Shown one piece after another: positions 1 to 9,429 of a DNA stretch of 64,000 nt. Location of the stretch: contig NC_047491.1 of NCBI RefSeq assembly GCF_002079055.1, positions 186,001 to 250,000 on the forward strand. The letters are read 5' to 3'. A program made the translations under genes and the position numbers. The number at the start of each line of letters is the position of its first letter. Positions within the stretch are counted from its first letter, which is position 1. This DNA is from Saccharomyces paradoxus. Its lineage: Eukaryota > Ascomycota > Saccharomycetes > Saccharomycetales > Saccharomycetaceae. Below the pieces are notes generated by a model. That model worked only from the letters and a program-made list of their open reading frames with translations, had not been told where the DNA came from and ran no database searches.

Positions 1-180
1 AAAAACAGTATTGTTTTCGAATATGTATTATTTTTTTTATTTTTTTTATTACTCGTTATCAATATATATATATATACACGTATATTATTACTAAAAGAAT
101 GAGAAAATAAGATAGGACCTCTGGAAGAGATAAAATAGAAATGTAAAATAATGTGGGGAAACTACTGTTTCATTTCCCCT
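1..180. other. 3' flank of AFG3 with TA and T-rich tracts
   Basis: This stretch lies downstream of the minus-strand AFG3 stop. It is strongly AT-rich, with T runs near 30-50 and a short TA dinucleotide tract near 63-76. No coding potential is seen. It most likely holds the AFG3 3' UTR and polyadenylation signals; the neighbouring gene lies outside the window. Confidence 0.6.
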
Positions 181-2460
181 TTAATTTGTTGCCGCAGGTG
201 CCGCAGGTGGTTCATTATTGTTCTTTGGATCTAAGTATTTTTCAAAAGCCTCGTTTCTTTCCTTGAATGGCCTTGGACCTAATAATCTAATCATGTCTTC
301 TCTAGTGATTGCTTCCTTACGTAGCAATTCTTTAGCGACGAGATCGACTTTGTCCAAATTTTTGGTTAGCAATTCTGTACAAGCTCGGTGAGCATCATCT
401 ACTATGGATTTAACTTCCAAATCAATGGTTCTTGCCGTTTTATTGCTGAAGGGTTTATTAACTTTAAAATTTCCATCATTTTGGTCAAATGATAGGTAGC
501 CAATCTTGGGTGACATTCCTAGAGATGTGACCATTGCATTTGCCATCTGTGTGACTTTTTTGAAATCGTCATGAGCACCACTAGTCACCGATGGGAAATG
601 CAGCTCTTCAGAAACACGACCACCAAGGGCCATGATCATTCTATGTTTGAATTGTTCCTCGGATATCAAGTATTGGTCTGGTGGTAGGTATTGAGCATAA
701 CCTAAAGCACCTTGACCACGCGGAATAATGCTTACTTTCAAAAGTGGGTCAGCATATTTTAGAAACCAACCACAAACAGCATGGCCTGCCTCATGATAGG
801 CCACAGACCTTTTCTCCTCTTTAGAAAGGACTCTTGTCTTTTTTTCCAGTCCAGCAATGACTCTTTCAATGGCTTGTTCAAAATGATGGATAGTGATATA
901 TGGGTCATTATGTCTGGCAGCGATCAATGCAGCTTCGTTACAAGCATTAGCAATATCTGCACCAGTGAAGCCTGGAGTAAGCGTAGCCAATTTCCCGGAA
1001 AGATTATTCATGTCATCTGTAAGAAGAGGATCTAGATTCAGTCTTTTCATATGAACTAAATATATTTGTTGCCTACCATTGACATCGGGAGAGTCAATTT
1101 GGATATGTCTATCGAATCTTCCGGGCCTCATTAAAGCATTATCCAGCACATCGGGCCTATTTGTGCCCGCAAGAACGACGACTTGATCGGAAGTAGTAAA
1201 ACCGTCCATTTCCACTAATAATTGATTCAACGTAGCCTCCCTTTCATCGTTAGCGCCACCAAGGGCGCCGCCTTTGCCTCTTTCTTTACCAATAGCGTCG
1301 ATTTCATCTATAAAGATAATGGAGGGGGCCATAGATCTTGCTTGGGTGAACAAGTCTCTTACACGAGAAGCACCCACCCCAACAAACATTTCGACGAACT
1401 CAGAACCTGACACAGACAAGAAAGGAACGTTTGCCTCACCCGCGGTCGCCTTGGCCAAAAGGGTCTTACCGGTACCTGGAGGTCCAGAAAGAATAGCACC
1501 TCGTGGAATCTTGGCACCCAGTTTAGTGTACTTAGCTGGATTTTTCAGAAAGTGGACAAATTCCATAATTTCCTGCTTAGCTTCATCACAGCCGGCGACA
1601 TTCTTAAATGAAATTTTAATGTCTGTTTCCTTATTGAACAGCTTTGCTCTCGATTTGCCTACATTAAACATGCCTCCGAGGCCCCCACCACCACTGCCAT
1701 TTGCATTGGGCGGCGAACTATTTATTTTCCTCGTAATAAAGTAGAGGCCACCAAGCAAGATGATAGTGGGCAGGAAGGGGAACAAAAATGTGAAGGGAGA
1801 TGACCTCTCAATGTATTTGATGGGAATTCGGTCACGAGGCGGGATGTTCAAGAGGTCCTGGATCTGGTCCATCTGCTCCTCAAAAATATCCACTGAACCA
1901 ATGGTGAACGAGACAACTTGCTTTGTATTAACTAATTCGGCCTCTACGAGAAACTTATTAACGACGTAGATCTTGGACACAAGTCCCTTTTCCAAGTACT
2001 TTGTTTTGAAATCCTGGAAAGTCAAGACGCGATTAGAGTCGTCTCCTGAGTTGCTACTAGAAGGTGTCAGTAAAGTAAATATGATTGTGAATCCGATGGT
2101 CAAAAACATCGTATTTGCAAATTCCTTAGATTTAAAGTATTCTGATAACGAATTAAACTCATTTTTCTTGTCTTTTCCGTCCTTCCCATTATTATCTTTA
2201 TTGCCATTGTTTTGGCCCTCGTCGTCTTTATTTGGCCTACTTTCATTGGACCTCGTCCATGAGACATGGAAAGCACGTATTTGAGTAGAACGGTATATTG
2301 TGTTGCTGGTTGCCAGACCAGATAACGTCTGCAAGCGCTGGTGGACTGGCATGCGTGGGCGAAGCACCGGACTCATGTTTGATAAGCGGCTAGTTTTGCC
2401 AAACGCGAGTGATGTCCATGAGCGTGGCGTACCCCTTGCATATCGTTGCCACATCATCAT
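181..2460 (-). CDS. AFG3: Mitochondrial m-AAA protease subunit Afg3
   Basis: The 759-residue protein is the Afg3 (Yta10) subunit of the inner-membrane m-AAA protease, which with Yta12 degrades misfolded membrane proteins and matures mitochondrial proteins on the matrix side. The N-terminus is rich in Arg and Ser, as in a mitochondrial targeting signal. Two hydrophobic segments (about 117-135 and 222-243) would span the membrane. The AAA Walker A motif GPPGTGKT is at 326-333, Walker B ends in IIFIDEID, and the zinc protease motif HEAGH is at 556-560. Length is close to the 761 residues I remember for S. cerevisiae, and the start [10 protein letters not shown] agrees with it. The nearest gene, SPC25, lies 167 bp upstream on the same strand. 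Identification is firm. Confidence 0.97.
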   Translation of the reverse strand: MMMWQRYARGTPRSWTSLAFGKTSRLSNMSPVLRPRMPVHQRLQTLSGLATSNTIYRSTQIRAFHVSWTRSNESRPNKDDEGQNNGNKDNNGKDGKDKKNEFNSLSEYFKSKEFANTMFLTIGFTIIFTLLTPSSSNSGDDSNRVLTFQDFKTKYLEKGLVSKIYVVNKFLVEAELVNTKQVVSFTIGSVDIFEEQMDQIQDLLNIPPRDRIPIKYIERSSPFTFLFPFLPTIILLGGLYFITRKINSSPPNANGSGGGGLGGMFNVGKSRAKLFNKETDIKISFKNVAGCDEAKQEIMEFVHFLKNPAKYTKLGAKIPRGAILSGPPGTGKTLLAKATAGEANVPFLSVSGSEFVEMFVGVGASRVRDLFTQARSMAPSIIFIDEIDAIGKERGKGGALGGANDEREATLNQLLVEMDGFTTSDQVVVLAGTNRPDVLDNALMRPGRFDRHIQIDSPDVNGRQQIYLVHMKRLNLDPLLTDDMNNLSGKLATLTPGFTGADIANACNEAALIAARHNDPYITIHHFEQAIERVIAGLEKKTRVLSKEEKRSVAYHEAGHAVCGWFLKYADPLLKVSIIPRGQGALGYAQYLPPDQYLISEEQFKHRMIMALGGRVSEELHFPSVTSGAHDDFKKVTQMANAMVTSLGMSPKIGYLSFDQNDGNFKVNKPFSNKTARTIDLEVKSIVDDAHRACTELLTKNLDKVDLVAKELLRKEAITREDMIRLLGPRPFKERNEAFEKYLDPKNNNEPPAAPAATN

Positions 2461-2627
2461 TACTTAGTATATTATAGGTAAGTAGACGATACACTTACTT
2501 AGAAACCGCGCAATCTTCTTAGAAAGTAGAATGTGTCCTTGAAAGTTGTGTATATACAATATGAACCAGTCTATTTCTCGTCTAGAACATAGGGCTATAG
2601 TAAACTGCATAGATACGTATGAAGGCG

Positions 2628-3293
2628 TTATAAAGATTCTAGTAACATATCGCGTACCACGATTAGAAATGCCGCGAGGTCGCCCTCGACGGCAAGCACG
2701 TGCTCAAGTGTTGCCCGGTTTTCAACACTTAGCTCCGGGTGAGATTCTCCAACCACGTGATCTCCGTGCATCGCGATCTCAATCCAGCAATGCTCATCAT
2801 CACCGAATACGAAACGTACGTCGTGCACATCACTGGATCCGGGTACCACTCGAAGTTGCAACAGCCGTTCGTACAGTGCGACCTCTGCTGCATCATTACC
2901 CGACTGCGCAGCCCAACGTGCGCGTAATTGGTTACACTCTTCACCACGCTGTTGCAGCAGCGAGTCCAGCTCGCGCGATTGAGCTGCCAGGGTCGATTGT
3001 CGTCTAGATAACTCACATTCACGCTCGTGGTAGCTTCTCCATTGCTCTCTGGTAGTGTTTGTAGCTTGTTGGGCTGCATGTATCTGTTGCTGCAGAGCGG
3101 TGCGCTGAGTGGCAAGCCGTTGCAGTTCATCTATGAGGTGTTGATGTTGGTTATATAATTGACGCATTTCCGCTTGGAACTGTTGCAGCTGCTGGCGCGC
3201 ATGGTTTTGCTGACGTGCCAGTACCTGGGCCACGTCCTTTTGGAACACATCCATTCGGTGCTCAAGATCCGAAAACGCGTCTATACTGGCCAT
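2628..3293 (-). CDS. SPC25: Kinetochore Ndc80-complex subunit Spc25
   Basis: The 221-residue protein is Spc25, part of the Ndc80 complex that joins kinetochores to spindle microtubules. Residues from about 8 to 125 are rich in Gln, Arg and Leu in heptad-like order with no proline, a long coiled coil that pairs with Spc24. The remainder (about 130-221) is the small globular RWD-type domain that contacts the inner kinetochore. Length equals the S. cerevisiae protein. Start ATG is at 3293, in a divergent promoter of 246 bp shared with ISC1. Opposite-strand frames here are shadows created by its GC-rich codons. Confidence 0.96.
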   Translation of the reverse strand: MASIDAFSDLEHRMDVFQKDVAQVLARQQNHARQQLQQFQAEMRQLYNQHQHLIDELQRLATQRTALQQQIHAAQQATNTTREQWRSYHERECELSRRQSTLAAQSRELDSLLQQRGEECNQLRARWAAQSGNDAAEVALYERLLQLRVVPGSSDVHDVRFVFGDDEHCWIEIAMHGDHVVGESHPELSVENRATLEHVLAVEGDLAAFLIVVRDMLLESL

Positions 3294-3539
3294 TCTTGTA
3301 TGTGTATGTGTATAAGCGGTTTTTCAATTGAATCGGCTTGGCCTGCCTTGTTTTGTTTTGGTCTGATTTGATTTATTTTGGTTTTGTTTTCGTTTGGCTT
3401 AAATCTTCGAGGAAATTTGCGCTTTCCGCGTAAAAAAGGGAAAAAAAAGTAATATATGTACAGCAGAAAATACAGAGAGAGATGTGCATGAAGGGAGATC
3501 GTTGGTTTGGACTCGAAGAATTGAGCAGGCAACGCAAAT

Positions 3540-4886
3540 ATGTCCGATAATAATAAGGAATATTCCATAAAGTTTCTGACCTTCAATACTTGGGGGTTGA
3601 AATACGTCTCCAAACACCGCAAAGAAAGACTCAGGGCCATTGCGGATAAGTTGGCGGGCCACTCAACACTGACCCCAATATCTGACGAGTTGCTGCCCAA
3701 TGGTGGAGATAGCATTGGCAACGAAGATTACGACGTGATTGCCTTACAAGAGATCTGGTGTGTGGAAGACTGGAAGTATCTGGCTTCGGCATGTGCCACC
3801 AAGTATCCGTATCAGCGTCTGTTCCATTCCGGTATCCTGACGGGTCCTGGTTTGGCCATACTGTCCAAAGTCCCCATTGAGTCGACCTTCCTTTACCGGT
3901 TCCCCATAAATGGTAGACCAAGTGCAGTGTTTCGCGGCGATTGGTACGTGGGGAAGTCTATTGCCATCACAGTATTGAACACGGGCACGCGTCCCATTGC
4001 GATAATGAACAGTCACATGCACGCTCCATACGCCAAGCAGGGCGATGCCGCCTACTTATGTCACAGATCTTGTCAGGCCTGGGATTTCAGCAAGCTCATT
4101 AAGCTTTACAGGCAGGCCGGCTATGCGGTGATTGTGGTGGGCGACTTGAACTCCAGACCAGGCTCACTACCCCACAAATTCCTCACGCAGGAGGCCGGCT
4201 TGGTCGACTCCTGGGAACAATTGCATGGGAAGCAAGACTTGGCGGTGATCGCCCGTCTTTCTCCATTGCAGCAATTGCTTAAGGGCTGTACCACTTGCGA
4301 TTCGCTGCTCAACACATGGAGAGCCCAAAGACAACCCGATGAGGCATGCAGACTGGACTATGCCCTTATTGACCCTGATTTTTTGCAGACAGTAGATGCA
4401 GGTGTTAGGTTTACTGAAAGAATCCCCCACCTGGACTGCAGTGTTTCTGACCATTTCGCATACTCATGCACCTTAAATGTCGTCCCACAAGGCACAGAGT
4501 CCCGTCCATCCACCTCCGTCAAGCATGCAAAAGTCCTTGATAGAGAACAGATCTTACAGAAATACTCTAACTACGAAACCATGATAGAATGCCTCCACAC
4601 GTACATGAAGACCGCCCAGAGGCAGAAATTCTTCCGCGGCCTGCACTTCTGGGCCTCAATACTTCTCCTGATAGCGTCACTGGTCGTGACAACGTTTACT
4701 GCAAACAAGGCAGGCTGGTCCTCCATCTTCTGGGTCCTTTTTGCCATTGCTGTCTCGATCTCGGGCACCATCGACGGTGGCATTTCGTTCTTGTTTGGCA
4801 GATCTGAAATCAGAGCGCTTACCGAAGTCGAACTAGAAGTCCTTGATGCGGAGCACCATCTGCAAACTTTCTTGACCGAGAAATGA
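3540..4886 (+). CDS. ISC1: Inositol phosphosphingolipid phospholipase C
   Basis: Isc1 cleaves inositol phosphosphingolipids to ceramides; it is the yeast relative of neutral sphingomyelinase and acts in the ER and mitochondria. The 448-residue frame has the metal-binding Glu of LQEIW (E71), the VVGDLNSRPG loop, the catalytic Asp-His of VSDHFAY near 305, and two hydrophobic segments at about 375-392 and 398-418 near the C-terminus. The annotated S. cerevisiae protein is 477 residues and, as I recall, begins 29 residues upstream. Here an in-frame TGA at 3522-3524, and another at 3489-3491, force the start to the ATG at 3540. The catalytic Glu then sits 29 positions earlier than S. cerevisiae E100. 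Confidence 0.95.
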   Translation: MSDNNKEYSIKFLTFNTWGLKYVSKHRKERLRAIADKLAGHSTLTPISDELLPNGGDSIGNEDYDVIALQEIWCVEDWKYLASACATKYPYQRLFHSGILTGPGLAILSKVPIESTFLYRFPINGRPSAVFRGDWYVGKSIAITVLNTGTRPIAIMNSHMHAPYAKQGDAAYLCHRSCQAWDFSKLIKLYRQAGYAVIVVGDLNSRPGSLPHKFLTQEAGLVDSWEQLHGKQDLAVIARLSPLQQLLKGCTTCDSLLNTWRAQRQPDEACRLDYALIDPDFLQTVDAGVRFTERIPHLDCSVSDHFAYSCTLNVVPQGTESRPSTSVKHAKVLDREQILQKYSNYETMIECLHTYMKTAQRQKFFRGLHFWASILLLIASLVVTTFTANKAGWSSIFWVLFAIAVSISGTIDGGISFLFGRSEIRALTEVELEVLDAEHHLQTFLTEK

Positions 4887-4934
4887 TATTATCGATTTTC
4901 TTTCTTTAGTAATATGTAAAAAAAATTACTGATA
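4887..4934. other. Short convergent gap ISC1/SBH2
   Basis: Only 48 bp separate the ISC1 stop from the SBH2 stop on the opposite strand, so the two 3' UTRs must overlap. The gap is AT-rich and holds no gene. Confidence 0.6.
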
Positions 4935-5201
4935 TTATATAATGTGTGTAAATTTCGTCAATAGATGCAAAGCAATGACAGAGAAAATGAAACCGACGGA
5001 TAGAAACAACACGACAAGAGAGTCGACCCTGAATCCATTGGCTTCATCCGTATATAATTTCAATATTGAGCTTGAAGACCCACCGTAACCGGCCTGTCTG
5101 GTGGAAGTGGGGGTTTGCTTTGCTTGCTTCTCCTTAATGGATTGTGCCTGTCTTCTCTTTTGTAAGATACGCTGACCTCCTGGTGGAACTGAAGCTGCCA
5201 T
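4935..5201 (-). CDS. SBH2: Sec61-beta type translocon subunit of the Ssh1 complex
   Basis: The 88-residue protein is a tail-anchored Sec61-beta homolog. Sbh2 belongs to the Ssh1 translocon for co-translational import into the ER. The N-terminal half is cytosolic, basic and rich in Ser, Thr and Gln. The conserved stretch RQAGYGGSSSSILKLYTDEA leads into a single C-terminal membrane anchor (about residues 63-85). Length agrees with the S. cerevisiae protein. The paralog SBH1 is very similar; the position between ISC1 and GPA2 identifies this copy as SBH2. Confidence 0.93.
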   Translation of the reverse strand: MAASVPPGGQRILQKRRQAQSIKEKQAKQTPTSTRQAGYGGSSSSILKLYTDEANGFRVDSLVVLFLSVGFIFSVIALHLLTKFTHII

Positions 5202-5813
5202 CCTTATAATATTCTTGGTCGATAATACCGCTTTTAAACCCCTTCCCTTTTCTCACACGCACATATGCCTACTAATACACACCTCTTGTAACCAAAAAGT
5301 CTCTTTTCGCCAGTCAGTAACTGAATAAAAAAAGTAAAAATGGAAGAAAAAAAAGTCGAATCCCAAAAGGTGAGAGAACGGGTAACCTATAATATTAGGG
5401 ACAGAATCAGGCTTACTATTATTTAAGCTATACAATGAATTACGGTTTCTACGTTTGATGTGCCACACACACTAGGTAATCTCCTGGGGTAAAATAAAGT
5501 CCGCTAACCTAGTGCAGGATGATTACATACCTTGCTATTTCTTCTCCCCTTACTTCATCATGCTTAGCCCCCTCTCAGCTGCGCCCAAATCATTCTTCTT
5601 ATCCTCTTGCATACTGCACCGAAAAAAAAAGTTAATAAGTAGCAGGTTTTATAAGCGCGTGCGTGCAGCCTTAGACTGAAGGGGTGGAAAAACTTTGGGT
5701 GGGTTTGGTTCACTTACCCAAAGAGTAATTGGTACGTATAAAAGTGCAAAATTGCTATCACACAGAACCGCCACTGCTACAGCACATACGAGACGTATTT
5801 TGAATCATATATC
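5202..5813. promoter_or_regulatory. Divergent SBH2/GPA2 intergenic region with STRE and TATA
   Basis: The 612-bp divergent promoter region has no convincing gene. It holds two CCCCT stress-response elements (5546-5550 and 5569-5573), the type bound by Msn2/Msn4, and a TATAAAAG box at 5737-5744, about 70 bp before the GPA2 ATG. These suggest stress-responsive control of GPA2; the motifs are seen, the function is inferred. Confidence 0.5.
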
Positions 5814-7169
5814 ATGGGTCTCTGCGCATCTTCAGAAAAGAACGGCAGCACTCCTGACACACAGACCGCCAGTGCTGGTAGTGACAACGCTGGCAGGGCA
5901 AAGGTTTCAGCCCAACAGCAGCCGCAAAGGCAGCCGCAGAAGACTGTAAGGACAGTCAACACGGCAAGTCAACAAGAGAAGCAGCAACAGCAACAGCAGC
6001 AGCAACCGTTCGCGCGTAATGTTAAGGACAACAACACGAGCATCAACAACGCGATATCTCCCACGGCTACAGCAAACACCAGCGGATCACAGCAGATCAA
6101 TATCGACTCTGCCCTGAGAGACAGGTCGACTAATGGTCCAGCACAGCCATCGTTGTCAGACGCATCAAGTGGCAGCAACGGTAAAGAACTCAAAGTACTG
6201 TTGTTGGGTGCCGGTGAAAGTGGTAAGTCCACGGTATTACAACAGTTGAAGATTTTGCACCAGAATGGGTTTAGCGAGCAGGAAATCAAAGAGTACATCC
6301 CGTTGATCTATCAGAATCTATTGGAAATTGGCAGAAACATCATCCAGGCAAGAACAAGGTTCAACGTTAACTTGGAAGCGAAGTGTGAACTGACGCAACA
6401 AGACCTGTCGAAAGCCATGTCCTATGAAATGCCAAATAACTACACGGGCCAGTTTCCGGAAAATATCGCGGGCATAATATCTACATTATGGGCCTTGCCC
6501 TCCACACAGGACCTAGTCAATGGCCCCAATGCATCGAAGTTCTACCTGATGGATTCGACCCCATACTTTATGGAGAATTTCACCAGGATCACTTCGCCCA
6601 ATTACAGACCCACCCAGCAGGACATACTGAGATCAAGACAGATGACGTCAGGGATCTTTGATACCGTCATTGACATGGGCTCGGACATTAAGATGCATAT
6701 CTACGATGTCGGTGGCCAGCGTTCGGAAAGAAAAAAATGGATCCACTGCTTCGACAATGTCACTTTGGTCATATTTTGCGTTTCTTTATCGGAATACGAC
6801 CAAGCGCTGATGGAGGACAAGAACCAGAACAGGTTTCAAGAATCGCTGGTGCTTTTCGATAATATTGTCAACAGTAGATGGTTCGCCCGCACATCTGTAG
6901 TGCTCTTTCTGAATAAAATCGACCTTTTTGCAGAAAAACTAAGCAAAGTCCCTATGGAAAATTACTTCCCAGACTACACCGGCGGGTCGGACATCAATAA
7001 GGCCGCCAAGTACATACTTTGGAGGTTTGTTCAGTTAAACAGAGCAAATCTAAGCATATATCCTCACGTGACCCAAGCCACAGATACGTCGAACATTAGA
7101 TTAGTATTTGCCGCGATTAAAGAAACCATTTTGGAAAACACGTTGAAAGACTCTGGAGTGCTGCAATGA
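5814..7169 (+). CDS. GPA2: G-protein alpha subunit Gpa2
   Basis: Gpa2 is the heterotrimeric-type G alpha protein that works with receptor Gpr1 to raise cAMP in response to glucose and to drive pseudohyphal growth. The 451-residue protein begins MGLC, giving Gly2 for myristoylation and Cys4 for palmitoylation. A Gln/Asn/Ser-rich tail with a run of eight Gln fills residues 20-120. The nucleotide-binding motifs are complete: GAGESGKS at 132-139, DVGGQRSERKKW, NKID and TQATDT near the C-terminus. S. cerevisiae Gpa2 is 449 residues; the difference lies in the low-complexity tail. Confidence 0.97.
   Translation: MGLCASSEKNGSTPDTQTASAGSDNAGRAKVSAQQQPQRQPQKTVRTVNTASQQEKQQQQQQQQPFARNVKDNNTSINNAISPTATANTSGSQQINIDSALRDRSTNGPAQPSLSDASSGSNGKELKVLLLGAGESGKSTVLQQLKILHQNGFSEQEIKEYIPLIYQNLLEIGRNIIQARTRFNVNLEAKCELTQQDLSKAMSYEMPNNYTGQFPENIAGIISTLWALPSTQDLVNGPNASKFYLMDSTPYFMENFTRITSPNYRPTQQDILRSRQMTSGIFDTVIDMGSDIKMHIYDVGGQRSERKKWIHCFDNVTLVIFCVSLSEYDQALMEDKNQNRFQESLVLFDNIVNSRWFARTSVVLFLNKIDLFAEKLSKVPMENYFPDYTGGSDINKAAKYILWRFVQLNRANLSIYPHVTQATDTSNIRLVFAAIKETILENTLKDSGVLQ
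5974..6006 (+). repeat. CAG/CAA repeat encoding a Gln run in GPA2
   Basis: A short trinucleotide tract of mixed CAG and CAA codons encodes the Gln run in the GPA2 N-terminal tail. Such tracts change length between strains and explain the small length difference from S. cerevisiae Gpa2. Confidence 0.8.
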
Positions 7170-7414
7170 ATGCACAGTTAAAACAGGAACAAAACTGCAT
7201 GCCCCCCTCCCCCCATTATTACCTTTAAAAAAGATAAAAAAAATGGAAAAAAAAGGAAAAAATTCTAAATAAATACAAATACGTTTTCTCATGACCATTG
7301 TACTACTAATCACAGCTATGATACTTGGATAACTTTTCTGTTTTATACTGTATAAAGCACCACAATATTACTTTTATTTTATAGCGTGCTATTATTTTTA
7401 CTATTCTTACTAAC

Positions 7415-7422
7415 CCGGGTAA
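7415..7422 (+). promoter_or_regulatory. Reb1 site upstream of RPN3
   Basis: CCGGGTAA is an exact match to the Reb1 general regulatory factor core. It lies about 155 bp before the RPN3 ATG and just downstream of the GPA2 terminator, where Reb1 would hold a nucleosome-free promoter. Confidence 0.65.
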
Positions 7423-7480
7423 CAAATTTCACTACAACGAGGTGATAGTCCCAGCTTTCAAGCAGGAGGAAGAAAAAACA

Positions 7481-7490
7481 TTTTGCCACC
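7481..7490 (-). promoter_or_regulatory. PACE element (Rpn4 site) upstream of RPN3
   Basis: TTTTGCCACC is the reverse complement of GGTGGCAAAA, the proteasome-associated control element bound by Rpn4. It sits 86-95 bp before the ATG of a proteasome subunit gene, the expected position for this regulon. Confidence 0.85.
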
Positions 7491-7575
7491 CAAGAAAGAG
7501 ACAAGGAAGTAGGTAAGGCTTTCATCACGCAGTTTTAAAGGGAGTAAGAGTAAAAAATCGAATTGACCAAATATA

Positions 7576-9147
7576 ATGGCTAGTGCTGCAGTAATGATGG
7601 ACGTGGATTCTTCTGGGGTCAATGATTTGCACCATTCTGAAAAGAAATATGCGGAGGAAGACCAAGTTCAAGAACTATTGAAGGTTTTAAATGAGATCTC
7701 CAAGACCACCTTGACGTTGGACCCAAGATACATATGGAGAAGTTTAAAGGACTTGAGCTCTTTAAGGAACCAAGAGCTTTTGAATGCAGAGATCTTATCT
7801 TTCACAGTGAATGTACTGTACCCTGATTCTTCGTCATTCAAGAAAAATCTACTAAAGTTCATCAATTCTAACCATAAATCATCTGTACCGGGGTCAGATG
7901 AGCTTAGAAACTCTTATCCAGCTTCATTTTACTCCGTAAACACTGAAAAAAAGACCATTGAAGTGACAGCTGAAATCAACTGCTTCATACATCTATTAGT
8001 GCAGTTGTTTTTATGGGACAGTAAGAAATTAGAAGAATTGGTGGAATTCAACAGGAAGGTTGTTATCCCAAATTTGTTGTGTTATTACAATTTGCGTTCC
8101 TTGAATTTGATAAACGCTAAATTATGGTTTTACATCTATTTGAGTCATGAAACATTAGCGCGCCGCTCGAAGGAAATTGACAACGATAATCAAAATATAA
8201 TCTTAAGGTCCACCATGATGAAATTTTTGAAAATCGCTTCCCTGAAACATGACAACGAGACCAAAGCCATGCTGATTAACCTGATCTTAAGAGATTTTTT
8301 GAATAACGGTGAAGTCGATAGCGCGTCTGATTTCATTTCTAAACTAGAATATCCTCACATAGACGTTTCCAGCTCATTGGAGGCAAGATATTTCTTCTAT
8401 TTATCCAAAATTAATGCCATTCAACTGGATTATTCCACTGCGAACGAGTATATTATTGCGGCCATAAGAAAAGCTCCACATAACTCCAACAGTTTGGGGT
8501 TTTTACAACAGTCAAACAAACTACATTGTTGTATTCAATTACTAATGGGTGATATTCCAGAATTATCATTTTTCCATCAATCAAATATGCAGAAATCTCT
8601 CCTTCCTTATTACCATTTGACCAAAGCCGTTAAATTAGGTGACTTGAAAAAATTCACATCTACAATCACAAAGTATAAACAATTGCTATTGAAAGATGAC
8701 ACTTATCAACTTTGTGTCAGATTAAGATCTAACGTTATCAAGACAGGTATCAGAATCATCTCCTTAACGTATAAGAAAATTTCATTAAGGGACATTTGTT
8801 TGAAACTGAATTTGGATTCGGAGCAAACCGTAGAATACATGGTTTCAAGGGCAATTAGAGATGGTGTTATTGAAGCCAAGATCAATCACGAAGACGGCTT
8901 TATCGAAACCACAGAATTACTGAACATCTATGACAGTGAAGATCCTCAGCAAGTATTCGATGAAAGAATTAAATTTGCCAACCAATTACATGATGAATAC
9001 CTCGTTTCCATGAGGTACCCTGAGGATAAAAAGACTCAACAAAATGAAAAGAGTGAAAGCGGTGAAAATGATGATGATATGTTAGACGGTGATTTAATGG
9101 ATGATATGTCTGATATCTCGGATCTCGACGATTTGGGATTCTTATAA
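7576..9147 (+). CDS. RPN3: 26S proteasome regulatory subunit Rpn3
   Basis: Rpn3 is a non-ATPase lid subunit of the 19S proteasome particle. The 523-residue protein is mainly helical, with TPR-like repeats followed by a C-terminal PCI domain (about 330-460, including LRSNVIKTGIRIISLTYKKI and the winged-helix segment up to DGVIEAKINHEDG). It ends in an acidic tail rich in Asp and Met (DMLDGDLMDDMSDISDLDD). Length equals the S. cerevisiae protein. Upstream Reb1 and PACE sites agree with Rpn4 control. Confidence 0.97.
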   Translation: MASAAVMMDVDSSGVNDLHHSEKKYAEEDQVQELLKVLNEISKTTLTLDPRYIWRSLKDLSSLRNQELLNAEILSFTVNVLYPDSSSFKKNLLKFINSNHKSSVPGSDELRNSYPASFYSVNTEKKTIEVTAEINCFIHLLVQLFLWDSKKLEELVEFNRKVVIPNLLCYYNLRSLNLINAKLWFYIYLSHETLARRSKEIDNDNQNIILRSTMMKFLKIASLKHDNETKAMLINLILRDFLNNGEVDSASDFISKLEYPHIDVSSSLEARYFFYLSKINAIQLDYSTANEYIIAAIRKAPHNSNSLGFLQQSNKLHCCIQLLMGDIPELSFFHQSNMQKSLLPYYHLTKAVKLGDLKKFTSTITKYKQLLLKDDTYQLCVRLRSNVIKTGIRIISLTYKKISLRDICLKLNLDSEQTVEYMVSRAIRDGVIEAKINHEDGFIETTELLNIYDSEDPQQVFDERIKFANQLHDEYLVSMRYPEDKKTQQNEKSESGENDDDMLDGDLMDDMSDISDLDDLGFL

Positions 9148-9429
9148 GGGCGCATAAAAAATAAACAACTACCATTCATAAAAGAAACTCATTCATATAT
9201 ACATATAGTTCTCATAAACATATATATACTTATTGATATCAAGGTGTGTTACTTTCTAATTTAATAGACGAAGGGAGAGAAGTGAAGAAAAATGGTTTTC
9301 ACTTGTGCTCTGTACCCTTTTGAAAAAGTAGAGCTGCAGAAAAAATAATCGAACGTAAAGCATTTATTTACCGTTCAAAAACAAAAGAGATAGAGGGAAA
9401 AGAATTATAAACAGCATCTAATAGCCATA

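Noticed and set aside
1274-1744. 156-codon plus-strand frame antisense to AFG3
   Set aside because: Opposite-strand shadow of the AAA domain codons. AFG3 is beyond doubt.
2546-3007. 153-codon plus-strand frame antisense to SPC25
   Set aside because: It lies over the coding sequence of SPC25 and is an opposite-strand shadow, rich in Arg and His as expected from the coiled-coil codons.
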